A model generated the notes under the pieces. It did not search any database. It worked only from the letters and a program-made list of their open reading frames with translations, and had not been told where the DNA came from. A stretch of DNA of 64,000 nucleotides from Rhynochetos jubatus (lineage: Eukaryota; Chordata; Aves; Eurypygiformes; Rhynochetidae): NCBI GenBank assembly GCA_027574665.1, contig CM050657.1:19021700-19085699 (forward strand). Direction: 5' to 3'. Shown piece by piece: positions 25,501 to 37,830 of the stretch. The position numbers and the translations under genes are program-made. Each line of letters begins with the position of its first letter. The stretch's first letter is position 1.

Positions 25501-27239
25501 AGCTGGTCTGCCCGCTGCCCAAAGAGCGTCTGTTTTAAACATGAACAGACAACTCAAGGACAAGGACCAAAACAACTGTGGTAAAATGCAATTATATGCT
25601 GAAAAATGAGTCTATAAGTGGTGTCAGCGAGTTCAATGTTCATTGTTGTGACTGACTCCTGATAGGATTTACTTGACTTACAATGTTTTGTCGCTTCCAC
25701 CACTAAAATTCTGCCTGAGATCTGAACATCAAGTTGGGCTGTCTATGGTCCACGCATCATCATCTATAATAAAGAGCCTACATTTGGGACTTAATTAATA
25801 CAGTCAGGTCAGAATTCAGCTCTTTCCTTACCAGATGTGTTGGCTCTGCAATGCTAACTGGTGGAAAGAATAGCACATGCTTATTTTTCCAAAGGAGTCA
25901 GCAGAAAGGCTGAAAACACAAAGGACGTAGATCTACTGTCATTTCTGGTAGTCACTTTCCTGATCACATACATTTTCTAAAATAACAATTTTTTTTTTTA
26001 CTTGCCACAGCACTTGCAGTCCTTACCCAAGGGGTGTTTTGCCAGAAAAAGCACCTGAGCTCTGTGGAAAATTATTGGCACAGTTACTGTACAGTTAATG
26101 TGCATATTATTCAAATATCTATAAGCTGCAGAGGGGCCGTGATTAACCTTTTATTTCTTGTCTACTCCTTCCCTTTCCTGACTGCCAGCAGTATGATATT
26201 GGGCAGAAATACTTACGAGAAAGCCTTTCTGACTTCCATAGGAAGACTGCTGATTAGGGGATGAGCTAGAGATATATTACACATAGGACTTCAAGTTCGA
26301 TCTGGGCTTATGGATAATAACAGCACTTTGTTCTCACCGCTACTGGAAGAGAGTGATATGGACAGAGCTGCCTCACGCCAAATTGCCACAGACTGACATT
26401 CTTAATTTTCAGAGGTAGGAAAACTGCCACCTCATTAAGAAGAACACTGTGTTATTAGTTTATTGGCATGGTACCAGCATTGGAAAAAGCAGCATGCATG
26501 TCCTTGTGATTAAAGGCAAAAACCTGGAGAAGCTTATAGAAAATTATTTCTTTGGACAGGAAGCGGAGAACAGCGTCTTTAGAGAGACCTGACGCAACAG
26601 CTAATCGTAAAGAACTTTCTACTTGCAAACATATCCTCCCATTCCATCATGTTGTTCTAATCGGTGCATTTTCATCCACTTCAGTTATTTTAAAAAAGTA
26701 TGAGTTTAAGACAACTGATTGACATTCTGGCATTGAAAACTTCAACTTTGCAACCCAACAAAGGAGAGACGGTATCACAAGAAGGTCAAAGTGCATTCCT
26801 ATCATAATGCAAGATTCCTCCCCGAATTCTCCACTTTCTACATTCTAGTGACACATGGGAATAAGATTAATAGAAAGAAAAAGCAGCTTTCATTCTGAAC
26901 AGTCTTTCTGAAAATCAGCATTTCCAGCATTTCAATACTTATTTGCCCCAGCAGGGAGCTAATCCTTTAAAAAAACCCTGACCCAATCAGCCAACTGAAC
27001 TGAAAGAATAATGACTTCTTTGAAGTTTTCTTTCACTGCACTGGGAAAGTTCAGATGCTCTTGCTGGGACAGTTCAGATGTCCCAACCTGCACTAATTAC
27101 AAGACAAGTCCTTCCCATTCATTTTCATTGTTAATTGCAAGAATCCATGGAAGGTAGGTTCATAATGAGGCCACTGTTGATTTTTGCACAGGTATTAGTC
27201 TCTAGCCAAGAGCTCATTCTTCATCTGAAAAACTTTGTT
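16516..27239. other. Long unique non-coding stretch
   Basis: About 10.7 kb without a recognisable gene, RNA gene or mobile element. All open frames are short; the longest is 132 codons on the minus strand at 19947-20345, with no domain. A patch at about 19620-20480 has a higher GC content than its surroundings, but it has no CpG-island density and no coherent exon was identified. The remainder is AT-rich. It may be intergenic or part of a very large intron. Confidence 0.5.
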
Positions 27240-28160
27240 TTCAGGCTTCTGAAAATGCTCTTTCATTCTAACGTGCTCTAATTGACATGTAAACTATCAT
27301 ACATCTTGTTTTTCTTTCACGTGAAAGATTACTTGCAAATGGAATGTATCTAAAATGAATGGCTCTGCTCCATCATTGTATAGTGCCCTTTGCAGAAGAA
27401 ACAACTAATCTGAGAGATGCATTGTTTCTGTTGGGATTTACAGCCTCACATGGTCTAATTATTCATGACGCATTATCCATCATACTGCAAACATCTTCTC
27501 AGGACTATCAAAAACAATGTGTTCCAGTTCAGGAAAATGGCTTAACCAGAGCTGTCAAAAGAATATGCCACCTTGATATAAATGTCTGAGATATTTTATT
27601 AATTTTTGGCTGTACTGCACCTGCTGAAGCTTCTTTTTTTTTGGGGGGGGGGGGGGGGGGGTGCAATGGAAATTCTTAAAATTAATATCATCGAGGTGAA
27701 TTAAGTGTCGACTGGAATGATTAATGTTATCTAGTCTTTATACTGAGAAAATATTTTAGTATTTTGCCATTTGAAAAATCCTAATCTGCTTTAATTGGCC
27801 ATTAACAATCATAACAGTTGTGGAACTATGTCGTTAATGAGTAAAAGATACTAATTCAATATTTTAAACTGGGTATAAATATATCCAGCTGGGATTAGAT
27901 GGGTCAAAAAACTGCTTCCTGATTATAAAGACTTTAGGTCACAGATTAAATACAGAAAAAGTAAATAATGAATGATAGTGTAACCATTAATAACTGCTTG
28001 GGGATATGGGGAAACGAAATTGCTTATGTCTGACCATTTTCCACTTTAGTGATATCTATGTTTCAACCACAACTTACAAGTGGATGGCTTCTTTGTTTAC
28101 AGTCTTGACGTTGTAGAGAGATCGCTGCTTGTTGGTGAACCAATATAAAATTCTATTGTC
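27240..28160. promoter_or_regulatory. Candidate conserved non-coding block
   Basis: AT-rich but complex sequence with clustered homeodomain-type cores: TAATTA at 27456-27461, several ATTAATG and TTAATTGG words at 27700-27860, and GATTA/TAATC motifs. There is no coding frame longer than about 76 codons. The G19 homopolymer (27643-27661) splits it. By eye it resembles deeply conserved developmental enhancers, but that is inference from composition and motif density only. Confidence 0.22.
27634..27661. repeat. T9-G19 homopolymer junction
   Basis: Nine T (27634-27642) run straight into nineteen uninterrupted G (27643-27661). A G19 run can fold as a G-quadruplex on the plus strand. Its length is probably variable between individuals and error-prone in assembly. 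Confidence 0.9.
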
Positions 28161-31100
28161 TCACTCGATTCTAAACAACAATGGGATGAAATTTGTGTTG
28201 TATCTGCACCTGAGACTTAATCCTTGCAATGCCTTCCAGCACTAGTGCAAATAATTTTTATAAAATTGGTTCGTAAAATAAAAATTTGAAAAAATTAAAA
28301 ATAAAAACTACAGTTATGTCATATCTATTTGGGGTCACAGCTGGCTATAATGGTTTCTAACCTAGATTAACAATTCTTCCCTGGCGATACAAGTGAACAG
28401 GAGAAGACTCCATTGCCCACACAGAGGTGACTAGTGCTGTGTCAGCTGCCATGGGCTAGCCCAGCTATCCATCACCTCCCGCTCCAGAGGCATGCGGCTC
28501 TCCACAGGCTCTTTATCACACCAGCCAGCATTATAAGAACAGGTTGGACATCCTGGGGCACCTCAAGTGGTCCTGGACATCACTGTGTGGGCAACTGGAT
28601 CACCTCATTATTTGCTTTTCTGTTTCTGCTCTTAGCCTTTTTTTCTTCAAAACTGTAATGACTGAATGACTAAAGGAACTGTTTGTTGGGGCTTTTCAGT
28701 TACCAGATGGCAAAAATATCATAATCAGAATGCTCCTGTAAAACAAAACCTTTCAGTAAGAGAATACAACAGATATATTAACCTTGATTTATCTTCTATG
28801 GTGGATGCATGCAGCGGGTTTCCAAAAAACACTATACCAGATCCTATGCATGGCTCTCTTTACTGGGTGGGTAAGAAAGAAATACTGCAGAGCTGTAAGG
28901 TACACATGGGGTCTATACAGACAGGCCTCATTGCAACTTTCCACTGAGTCCCACCTGAAATTTTATGCCCTTCTATCACCCAGACTCAGAGGTATGAACT
29001 CTTAACTATACATTTCTTCTGTCTAAATGGATTTCTGACGCTCCACATGCAAACTCAGAAGGAAAAGTACAACCACCAGAGCATCCACTGGCAAGTTTAG
29101 TTGACTGAACCAAGCACACAAGATGTTTTTTTTATTCAGCTTGTAAAATTAATGCTGTCTAAACCGAACCACAATTTACATCCCTGTTCAACACTACTGA
29201 TAAGGCAGAGTACAAAATTATTAGAGCATCACCAACAGCAGGTCTTTCAGAAATGCCATGTTAGGAGAAGAACACATTACACTCCTTTTCTTTCTTTTCA
29301 TTTTATCCTAGAGGTTATGAACCACCAACATAATTCCATACATGTTACAACAGTATGAGAGCAGACTCACAAAAATAATCAAAGAGCAGAAAGACACTTC
29401 AACCTTCCTTTAATCTGTTTGCTAAAATCTGTCATGTTCTGCCCAAGGTACTGTCATTTGTACAGTGTATGCTGCTCTAAAGCTTCAATCATACTATCCA
29501 AATACGAGAAGTCTGGAAGTAGCCATAATGACACCCATGTCAGACAACCTCAGGTCACACCAGATTCCAGCAGCTTGCCATCTTCAGATACAAAGGACAG
29601 CCTTTTATTGCAGTTTTGGAAGCGTGCCCTTGTTTCATACTGAAACTTACGTATTTCTCAGTATTTGTGGTGATTTATTTTCTCCTGTAGCATTTGCAAA
29701 ATATATGAGAATACAACCCACAACACAGTTTATTTGCCGTTTCAGGGAGGTCTGAGCTAGTCCATTGAAATTCGTTAGAGCTTGCCTCACTTACTTGGCA
29801 TCCTAAGCATAAAGGAAGAGGCACTATCAATAATGTGCTGCACAAAAGCTGGCTACAAATATCTTCCTGATGATAGATTAAAATCACGTCTCTGTAGGGA
29901 CAAATTCCATATCTGTACAGGTTACTAGCACAGATTTATTAGTCTAGAAAAGTGACTTTGAAGCAGAAGAATAGTCAGTCAATTGAGTTAGCTTGTAGAA
30001 TCACTCCATGAGGGTAAGCTTCACATGATGGGTTAGATAGATTTATCTATTTTGCTCATTAGAAGACTGTTGTGGGCCAAACAACATTGTTAATAGCTAT
30101 TACCTCTTATTCTAGGATTAAAAACTCCAATGAAACCAGCATTCAAGCCAACGGAATGCTTTGGGAAGCACGGTACACAGAATAAACCTCTCATGTTTGT
30201 TCCATACAGGAGTGTGAAGAGAGCTAGAGGCCCAAATCCCTTCACAAATCAGCAAAGAATTTATGTAGTGTATGTATGTGAGATGCTAAGTTTGTGTATT
30301 TATATATCACCATTTTTATTCCAATTTCTAGTTGGGGTTTTTTGAGTTAAATATTGTTACAACACATAGGTGCCTAACCAGATTCTCTGCAGTTCCTATA
30401 AGAAAGCCAGTCAGAAATAATGTAGGAGTAGGATATTTCCAATGCAAGCCTGCTTAAAGTGTAAAGTTTTTCAGTTCACCAAAATAAGTGTGAGGTCAAA
30501 TAAAAGGGGTGGATTAACACTCACAGCAAAGCCCACCTACTACTTAAAATTTCTAATTGTAATCTAAGGCTTTGATTCTGCATACATGCATACATTTTTA
30601 ACTTCAAGCCAGAAGGAGTGATATTTCCTGTAAAAATCAAATTATACATGTGCACTCAGAAAATCAGATTCTCATACACACTGTCAATTCGAAAAAACAG
30701 AAGAGCCAGAAAAATGTGCAAGACCTGAGAGAAACAAATAACAGATTCCTCCTGGAAAAACTAACGCAGCTACTTACATTAGAATCAGATTGGCTTCAGC
30801 TGTTCAATATTTAGACCCTTACATACCACATATCTAACCTGGACTACAACCTGACTAATTATGTATTGAAAGCTTTGTGCTTCTACTGAAGCACGTGGCT
30901 ATGCGGAAGCAGTCCTTAAATATTTATAAGTAGTGAATCCTATTGGTACTAGAAATGTAGTCTCTTGCAAAACTAAACTGAGTCTTCCATAAAATAGCAA
31001 GAAATACTCATATTTACTGGAAATATAAGGATTGAGGATACTTGAAGGCTTGCAGAATCATGCCCTTCTGCACTTTCATTTGAAGACTTGCCACCTGTTT

Positions 31101-34100
31101 CATAACTGACAAAAAAAAATTTATTCCATATTTGATCAAAAGAAGATTTTTAATAAATTTTTCAGTGACTTAAATTATTAGTAATATGGTCATAGGAATC
31201 TTACACAAATCATTATCTCTTTGGGAGCACCCTGAAGAAAAATCTTCGAGGAGGAAAGAATATTCATACTCCTCTTCCTAGAAAATTTCAACCTCTCCTA
31301 CTTTATGGAGGAACTCGGTGTGAATGCAAGGCTTTCCCGCAAAAGTCAAAACCTTACATGTGTATTTTTCCAGAGTGTATTTCTGATTTATTGAAAAGGC
31401 TGTGTTTGGACTGGAGCTGTCTTGCATAGAACTGAGTGTGGATGGAGGAGTTAATGCCATATTTAATGCATCCCTGTAGGTAGATACATTCTTTGGGACC
31501 ATAGCTATTATCTTCTCTGGGACTTTCAGTAGTTGTTCTTGCTCCCCAAATCTTACTTCCCACACCTAAACAACGTGAATGTAAGAATATCTGTGCTCCG
31601 CTGTAGAGCACTTTCAAATTTTAAGGGTGAAAGGTAGATATTAGTGCGAGCTTCAATCCTCAGATCATGAGAATAAAGATACACAATCATGTCTGATAGT
31701 CTGAAAACTACCAGAGTACTGGTAAAATAAGTATGGTAGCTGAGTGTTGCTTTTACTTGTATTCATTCAGTGCCATTAGAGTCGGCGAAGCTGCACAGAC
31801 AGAGAATATAGTAGGGTTTTATTCACAAAGTGCAAGGGTGTTTTTTTTCCTTAAAAGCCGTTCTAGTCAAAACAAACAAAATCAAGAAAAAAGGCAAATT
31901 ATTTCCCTTATGATGGCAGCATCATGTATAGATTTCTCTCTGTATTCTTTTGGGATTTCTAGGGCTGCATGACCTATGAAAAACTTATATACAAGGTACC
32001 AAAACATAAGCAAGTACAAAATAATTTTTACCACACAATCAAAGCAAGTGTAAAAGTGGAAAGAAAAAAAATAATAATCTGTAGACTAGCAATCTCCATC
32101 TTTTCACCATTGGATCACAATAATTACCTAATTCTTTCATTTCTCCAAAGTATACAATAAATGCCTCTATTTATTTACAATGTAGCCTGTCAAAACCAGC
32201 CTGGCAAACCATCAGGAGTTGGAACCATTTGTGGTGGAACCTAAGTGTTATTTTACTGACTGTGGCAGAATCCCTAGGCAGTTTTGTTGGGTTTATTTCA
32301 TGTATACAATATACAAGAGTATCTCTAAGGCAACAGAGAGCTCCTGAGCAGAGACAAAAAGGCTTTAAAAAAAAAAAAAAAATCTGAGAACAGCCAGCTC
32401 AAGAAAACACTTTATTCTGAGGTTTATTGGAAAAAAACTACCATTACAATCATTAACAGACTGCTGTAGACTCAAGTAGAAGCGCATTTTTCTAAATTAG
32501 ACTCTACTTTTAAAATATTTCACATCTGAAGATGCACACAATGAATTCATTTAAACACAAGGCAGGGTCCTGGGCACAACTGAATATATCAGAGTTGACC
32601 AATGGGAATCGTAAGTGCTTATCACATCCACACATTTTGGATATCTTCTTTTGTGACTGCTGCACCTCAAGAGGGTAAAAATCAAGCCTCAGTTTTGAGA
32701 CTAAAGGCCCTGTTTAAAGGATTGGTTGATTGAATAAAGACAAAGTTTGGATAAGAACCAACACAAGCATGCTTACAGATAAACACATTCCTGTGCTAGG
32801 TCCGTTTCCCTTTCAAGAGTTATTTATATGTGATCTGTTAACAGCTTGTATTGAAATGCTGAGCAAAATCTTGAATGTGCAGTTGGGTCTGGCTCTGCAA
32901 GGCTGATACTTTTATTCAGTGCTGCTTTCTGTAATCCCATAGTCAAATACTTAGCTACTACAGTTATGGGTCAGCTAATTGTAAAACCTTAATTATGGAC
33001 TGATAACTTTGAAAACCCTACATTCCTTTAGAAGAGAAACATATAAATCACCAGGAAATAAAATAACTGTGTTTCTGTGATCAAAATACTAAACCTAAAA
33101 ATGTGTTATTAACAGCCATAATAAACTGTGCCAGTGTACTTTGAAGTGGAAATTCAGAGAATTTCATGAAATTCTGCAAATCTATAGTTACAATTGGAAT
33201 GCATTTCTACTAACTTATCAGAACTGAGCAGCTACTCTATGAACAGTAATAGGTATAGATAAAGAAAAGTAATAAAATGATTACCACTGTGTGGAATTAC
33301 GAAAATGTTTTAATAAAAGTATTCATCTGGAAAAAAAAAAAAACCCTGCTGCATATATTTCAGCAGTGTTATAGCTTTTCCTGCAGACCTGAGGACTTCA
33401 CATAGATAATGAACTTCCTTGTGTTTTTGTTGTTCTTTTCCTTAGAGAAGAGTATTTCCCTTCTTATGCCTGTGTGAGCCAATATCTTGGCTTGAACATA
33501 AAAAGAGAAAGAGAAAAAAGACCCCTGAAACAGAAGATTTAACAATACTCCTGTGCTTGTTTGAGCTCAAACCTCCAGCCAGTGCCAGGTACGGATTTAC
33601 TGCAGGTTGAGCCGAGCTACTAAGGAGGTTCCGGGTACCCTGTTAGCCCCAGCAAGAACAGCAGAAAATCCTGACACAATTAGTGTACTTTTTTCTTCCC
33701 TGGCTTTAAAAAAAAAAAAAAAAAAAAATCTTCTGTAAATGCACATATATTTAAACAAAAAGAAAACAAACCAGAACCAAACCCAAACCCCATCTCATGA
33801 CCTCATGCTGGTAAGTTCAGCACCAACATCTTGAGTTGAGGGCTACCTGCACCACTGCTGAGGCTTTCAGGGAAGATGCTTGCATCAGGCTTTCAGAACA
33901 CATATAACTCCTGTACCACTTGTAGCCTCTCTCCTGATCACTAAGTTACACAATAGAATACATCAGATTTTAGTCACCCTTAATCCTGAAAACCGGGAGA
34001 AAACAGCAGCCTCTGATTTTCAGGTAAAACTCATTCGTATTGCCAAAAACATGGATGGTGCTCACATTCCTAGAAGAGAAAATCCAGCTAAGGTGAAGTA

Positions 34101-35714
34101 CTGGTAGCAGCTAAGGCTGCCACCTGTCCAACTGCTCAAGCATAACGCAGCCCAACACAACTGTCATCTAACATACTTGTGGAGCTACAGGGCAGGCTGC
34201 CTTCAACGATCGTATTGCATGGGCTGGGAAAAAACCCAAATGTAATTTAATAGTAAAAAACAAATAGAGGTCATCAGAAGTTACTGAATATTAACTGTTT
34301 GAGGTTTTTTTGACCATCCTCGAGAACTCTGGTTAGGGTATCTCATTGCCTGTTACTATATATTTGATTTTGCTAAATAGAACTCATTTTTTTCCTTTAA
34401 AAAATACTACCCTTCAAATCATCTTTGTTCACTAGAGTGCACAGGCTGCAGACACAATCAGCTTCCACTGAGAGGGTTGGAAGGGAAAAATGTTTACACT
34501 TCCCTGCTCCATACCCACATGCCAGAATCCACCACAAACTGAGCCTAAGAAAACAAAACACATTCACTAAAATGAGCAGAGATTCAATTACAGAATTAAT
34601 CCGTTTGAGCAGGTGGTTTCTGATGAACCCATTGCCAGAAACATGCTCCATATCAGGTAAATCCAACTTCTACTGCCAAGGAGTTAATCAAAAAGCTATT
34701 AGAACTTATTACTTGTCTAATTTGGGGCCTGCAAAGCATTGTAAACATTTCCTAGTTATTTATAAGTAGCCCATCAATTATGTATGTCCAGATACCAGGA
34801 CAGATAGATAAATTGATTATTTTGTAATTTAACATGTGAATTAATGCCTGTGTGTCTGCACACTATTCACCAGTTTATCACCAAGTCTGTTTCTTACATC
34901 ATTTGGCATCTCTTCCACTTTTGCAAAAAAAATGGCAAAGCCAGCAAGGAACTCTTAAGTACATATTAGCAGTTTCTGCCACATAAAATGCAGTAACTCA
35001 TGCTAAGAGCTTTAAATCAGGAAGTCCAAAAATAAGGTTCTAACATAAATGTTCACTAGCCCTAGTTAGGCATCATTGTATGGACAAAAGAGCTGTCAAA
35101 AGGGATCAGGAAACTCTGGCCTTTTAAATGCTTTCACTGAGGGTGGTTAAGACTCAAAGTTTCAGAGAAAGTGAGCCTCCTTTCCTAGTATAATGCACTA
35201 AACCAATTATGCCAAACCCAGCAGGTGATTAGCTTATGCCCTGAAGCATGAGATTTGATTATTCTTATCTGGGTTTGCATACTGGAGCTACAAATATTAT
35301 TAATGGCCATAAAAATCACCCAGCCTTTAAAAACAAAAAATCTAGCCTGAAATTTTGATTTCATAACCTCTGTACACAGCAAATTTCAGACTGTTTCTTT
35401 TGTTTAATCTAAATGCTTTAGCTATCACATGGTCACCTGTATTCACTCATATCACAGGGTGCGATTACAAACCCTAACCATTTTATGCACACTTTGCCCT
35501 TTTACAACAGTATGTGAGAGCTTCACGACTGCATTGTTGGTAAGGTTCAGTAGAGATTTAGATGAATAATTGAGCGTATAGTTTTTCTTGATACTTTTTT
35601 AAAGGGAATAAATGAAAAAATTTCTTCACAGAAACACGACAGAGAGATACAAACTTTTTCATTAGTAGGTCATTATTTAATGGAGAACGTAACATTGCCA
35701 GAGCTGCTAAAAAG
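28161..35714. other. Unique non-coding stretch with A-tracts
   Basis: No gene was recognised. A16 at 32367-32382 and A21 at 33708-33728 are simple tracts; both follow GGCTTT, but their upstream sequences share nothing more. Overlapping minus-strand open frames at 31278-31617 (95 and 87 codons) have no recognisable features. No repeat family was identified. Confidence 0.5.
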
Positions 35715-35765
35715 TGATCCGAATGCCACTGACATCAATGGGAAATCTCCACAGATTTCAATAGA
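35715..35765. repeat. Possible ancient sauropsid palindromic repeat relic
   Basis: The words CACTGACATCAATGG and AGATTTCAATAGACTTCAGG lie close together. They resemble the CATTGA-AGTCAATGG arms of an old dispersed palindromic element seen in bird, turtle and crocodile DNA. The resemblance is from memory and short, so confidence is low. Confidence 0.25.
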
Positions 35766-36327
35766 CTTCAGGCTAAGCCTCAGCTGAGCTAAAGCACACT
35801 GCCTAGTTTTGGTTGCAGCTCTAAAGGATGAGTCCCAATCCTGCTTAAATTAGGGTGAACTAGAGAACAAACCATAACCATTTTAGAGATTTTCCCCCAG
35901 ACAACTCACAAACCAGACTGTCACCAATGTGCATCAGTTCACAATTATGCAGTTTGGATTTCAAGTACTGTTCTGTTGCCCAGTTATTCCACCTTTCTTT
36001 TTTCATAAACTTCCAGGTTTTAATATATCACCCTGCATAGAGAAGTGAGTTAGTGCCGACTCATTTTGTGTTAGTAATAAATAATTTCCTTCAAGATGCA
36101 GACAACAGCTACTGTTTTCTGAACTGTTGGCTGAGAGAAGGTTCTTGGATAAACAGTCTCACTTAGAAAACACATTTGCAAAAGCCTTTGAGAAAATGCA
36201 GTGTACATGACAGTTTCAAATGGTGCTTTAAGAACACTGTACCTGACCTGGCACAAGACTTTTCAGAGGAACTTCAAATCCAGATGTCCTTCAGGCAATC
36301 AGCTAAATCATAACTAATTGTTTATTT

Positions 36328-36382
36328 GTGTTTGGTCTTTGAAACAAGAAGAAAGTAAAAACTGAATCAAAGACCAGAAACA
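36328..36382. repeat. Imperfect inverted repeat
   Basis: The arms TGGTCTTTGA (36333-36342) and TCAAAGACCA (36367-36376) are perfect complements with a 24-nt spacer. Pairing continues outward through GTGTT and AACAC with single-base bulges. No function is evident. Confidence 0.7.
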
Positions 36383-37689
36383 CAAAGTCCATCACATTAG
36401 AAACACACTAAAGAGTGTCTCTCAACTGTCTCAGGTTGTTTGGTCTACTCATGACAATCTTGTAGGATCCGAACTTTCAAACAGAGCAAAAGAATATGTT
36501 TGAAAGACCTAACAAGAAAATTTCTTTTGTTTCCAAGTGGGAAACTGTAGTTCTTGAAATTTGATAAAATATTGAAAAGGCAATGATTCTGCAGTTCCTC
36601 CATTCCCAACCTTAACACTGCTATGTTATCCAGGAGCAGGACAAGTTTTACTGGCACACAAACAACTTCGTAGGAGATCTTGGAAAGAGAGGAAACCAGG
36701 TGCCTGAGGCCACTTGCTCTACACGTGTTTTATTACGTGAGTTCACTTAAGGACGTCGTTACCCAAGTTCAAAATTTAGATGTCACTGAGACCCCAACAC
36801 CTCTTTTCATCTGCATCACCTGTTTCAGCCGGGAAGCACAGAGAGGTATCTAGCACCAAGCTGGAGCATTTCAGGCTAAGACCATTATGCCACCCTATGC
36901 CTGATTTGTAAGTTAAGCTAGCTGAACTAACAGACATATTTGCAAATGGTTTAACAAGGGAGAAATTTCAGAATGTAATAAAGGGAAAACACACTGCTGA
37001 AACAAACTTTTGTTCTGTATCTTCTCAAAGGAGAAGCTTGAAAAGTAACTTAGTTTGCCTTTAAACTCTAACAGTATAACTTGCAAAATACTGAATTGCA
37101 GAAGAATTCTTTTAGTAGATGTAGTATAAATATGAAATTGGAAAGAAAGCCCATTAACTCAGGTCCTAGCAGTGAATAAATTGGGCTTTTCTGATCTCCC
37201 TTATCAGGTAAAAGAAAGTCAGGCAACTCTATGAGTACTGAAAATTCTCAGCTGCTCCACTTCTAGCAAAGTCTAAATTGAACTTAATTTCTAATTTTAA
37301 TTTTGAAATAACTAATTGCATATATATGTATATATACACTCCAGTAATGCAGTATGTGTGTGTATACACGCACATATTCCCTACATACACCTCAGTGGGT
37401 AGGTACCTGTCTTGGAAATCTCTTAAGCAGACAGATTGAATACACTTAAACTGCTACAGCTTAATAACTTTGCAGCTCCACATGAATTGATTTTAGTACT
37501 ATTATACTGCCTTATCAGCAAAGCCCCTGTCTAAGGAAAGGATTTGTGTGTGTGTGCCTGGGCATGCATGCCTGTAAATAAGTGAATTTTACTACAATGG
37601 TAGTAGAACACACAAATCTAGTTTTAAAAGTATTATCTTCAGTGTACAGAGATCACTTTTTATGGCGGTAAGGTTAAGAGAAGAAGGAA
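36383..37689. other. Unique non-coding sequence with TA/TG microsatellite
   Basis: No gene was seen. A mixed TA, TG and CA dinucleotide-rich run lies at about 37319-37376 (TATATATGTATATATACA, then TGTGTGTGTATACACGCACA). A short TG run lies near 37545-37556. Confidence 0.6.
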
Positions 37690-37830
37690 TCCTACAAACA
37701 AGGTGGTGGACTAGGACGTCATAGGCTCAGGTTCAACCCCTCACTCTGCCAGAGGCCACTTCTGTATCCCTGGACAACTTGCAGAAACAGTTAAGCAAAT
37801 GCTTAAGTCATCTTTTGTTCGAAGGGCAGT
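37690..37830 (+). repeat. Possible MIR/CORE-SINE relic
   Basis: The order of words matches the MIR-type CORE-SINE layout: GACTAGGA, CAGGTTCAACCCCTCACTCT, GCCA, CTGTATCCCTGGACAACTTG, CAGTTAAGC. Compare the known MIR progression of 'gactctggggttcaaatcc', 'ctctgccact', 'ctgtgtgaccttgggcaa', 'gttacttaa'. The copy is heavily diverged, as expected for a family that was active before the amniote radiation. It could be chance likeness. A profile search would decide. Confidence 0.45.

Noticed and set aside
33708-33728. A21 tract as the tail of a processed retrocopy
   Set aside because: No retrocopy body or flanking target-site duplication was found. The same holds for A16 at 32367-32382.
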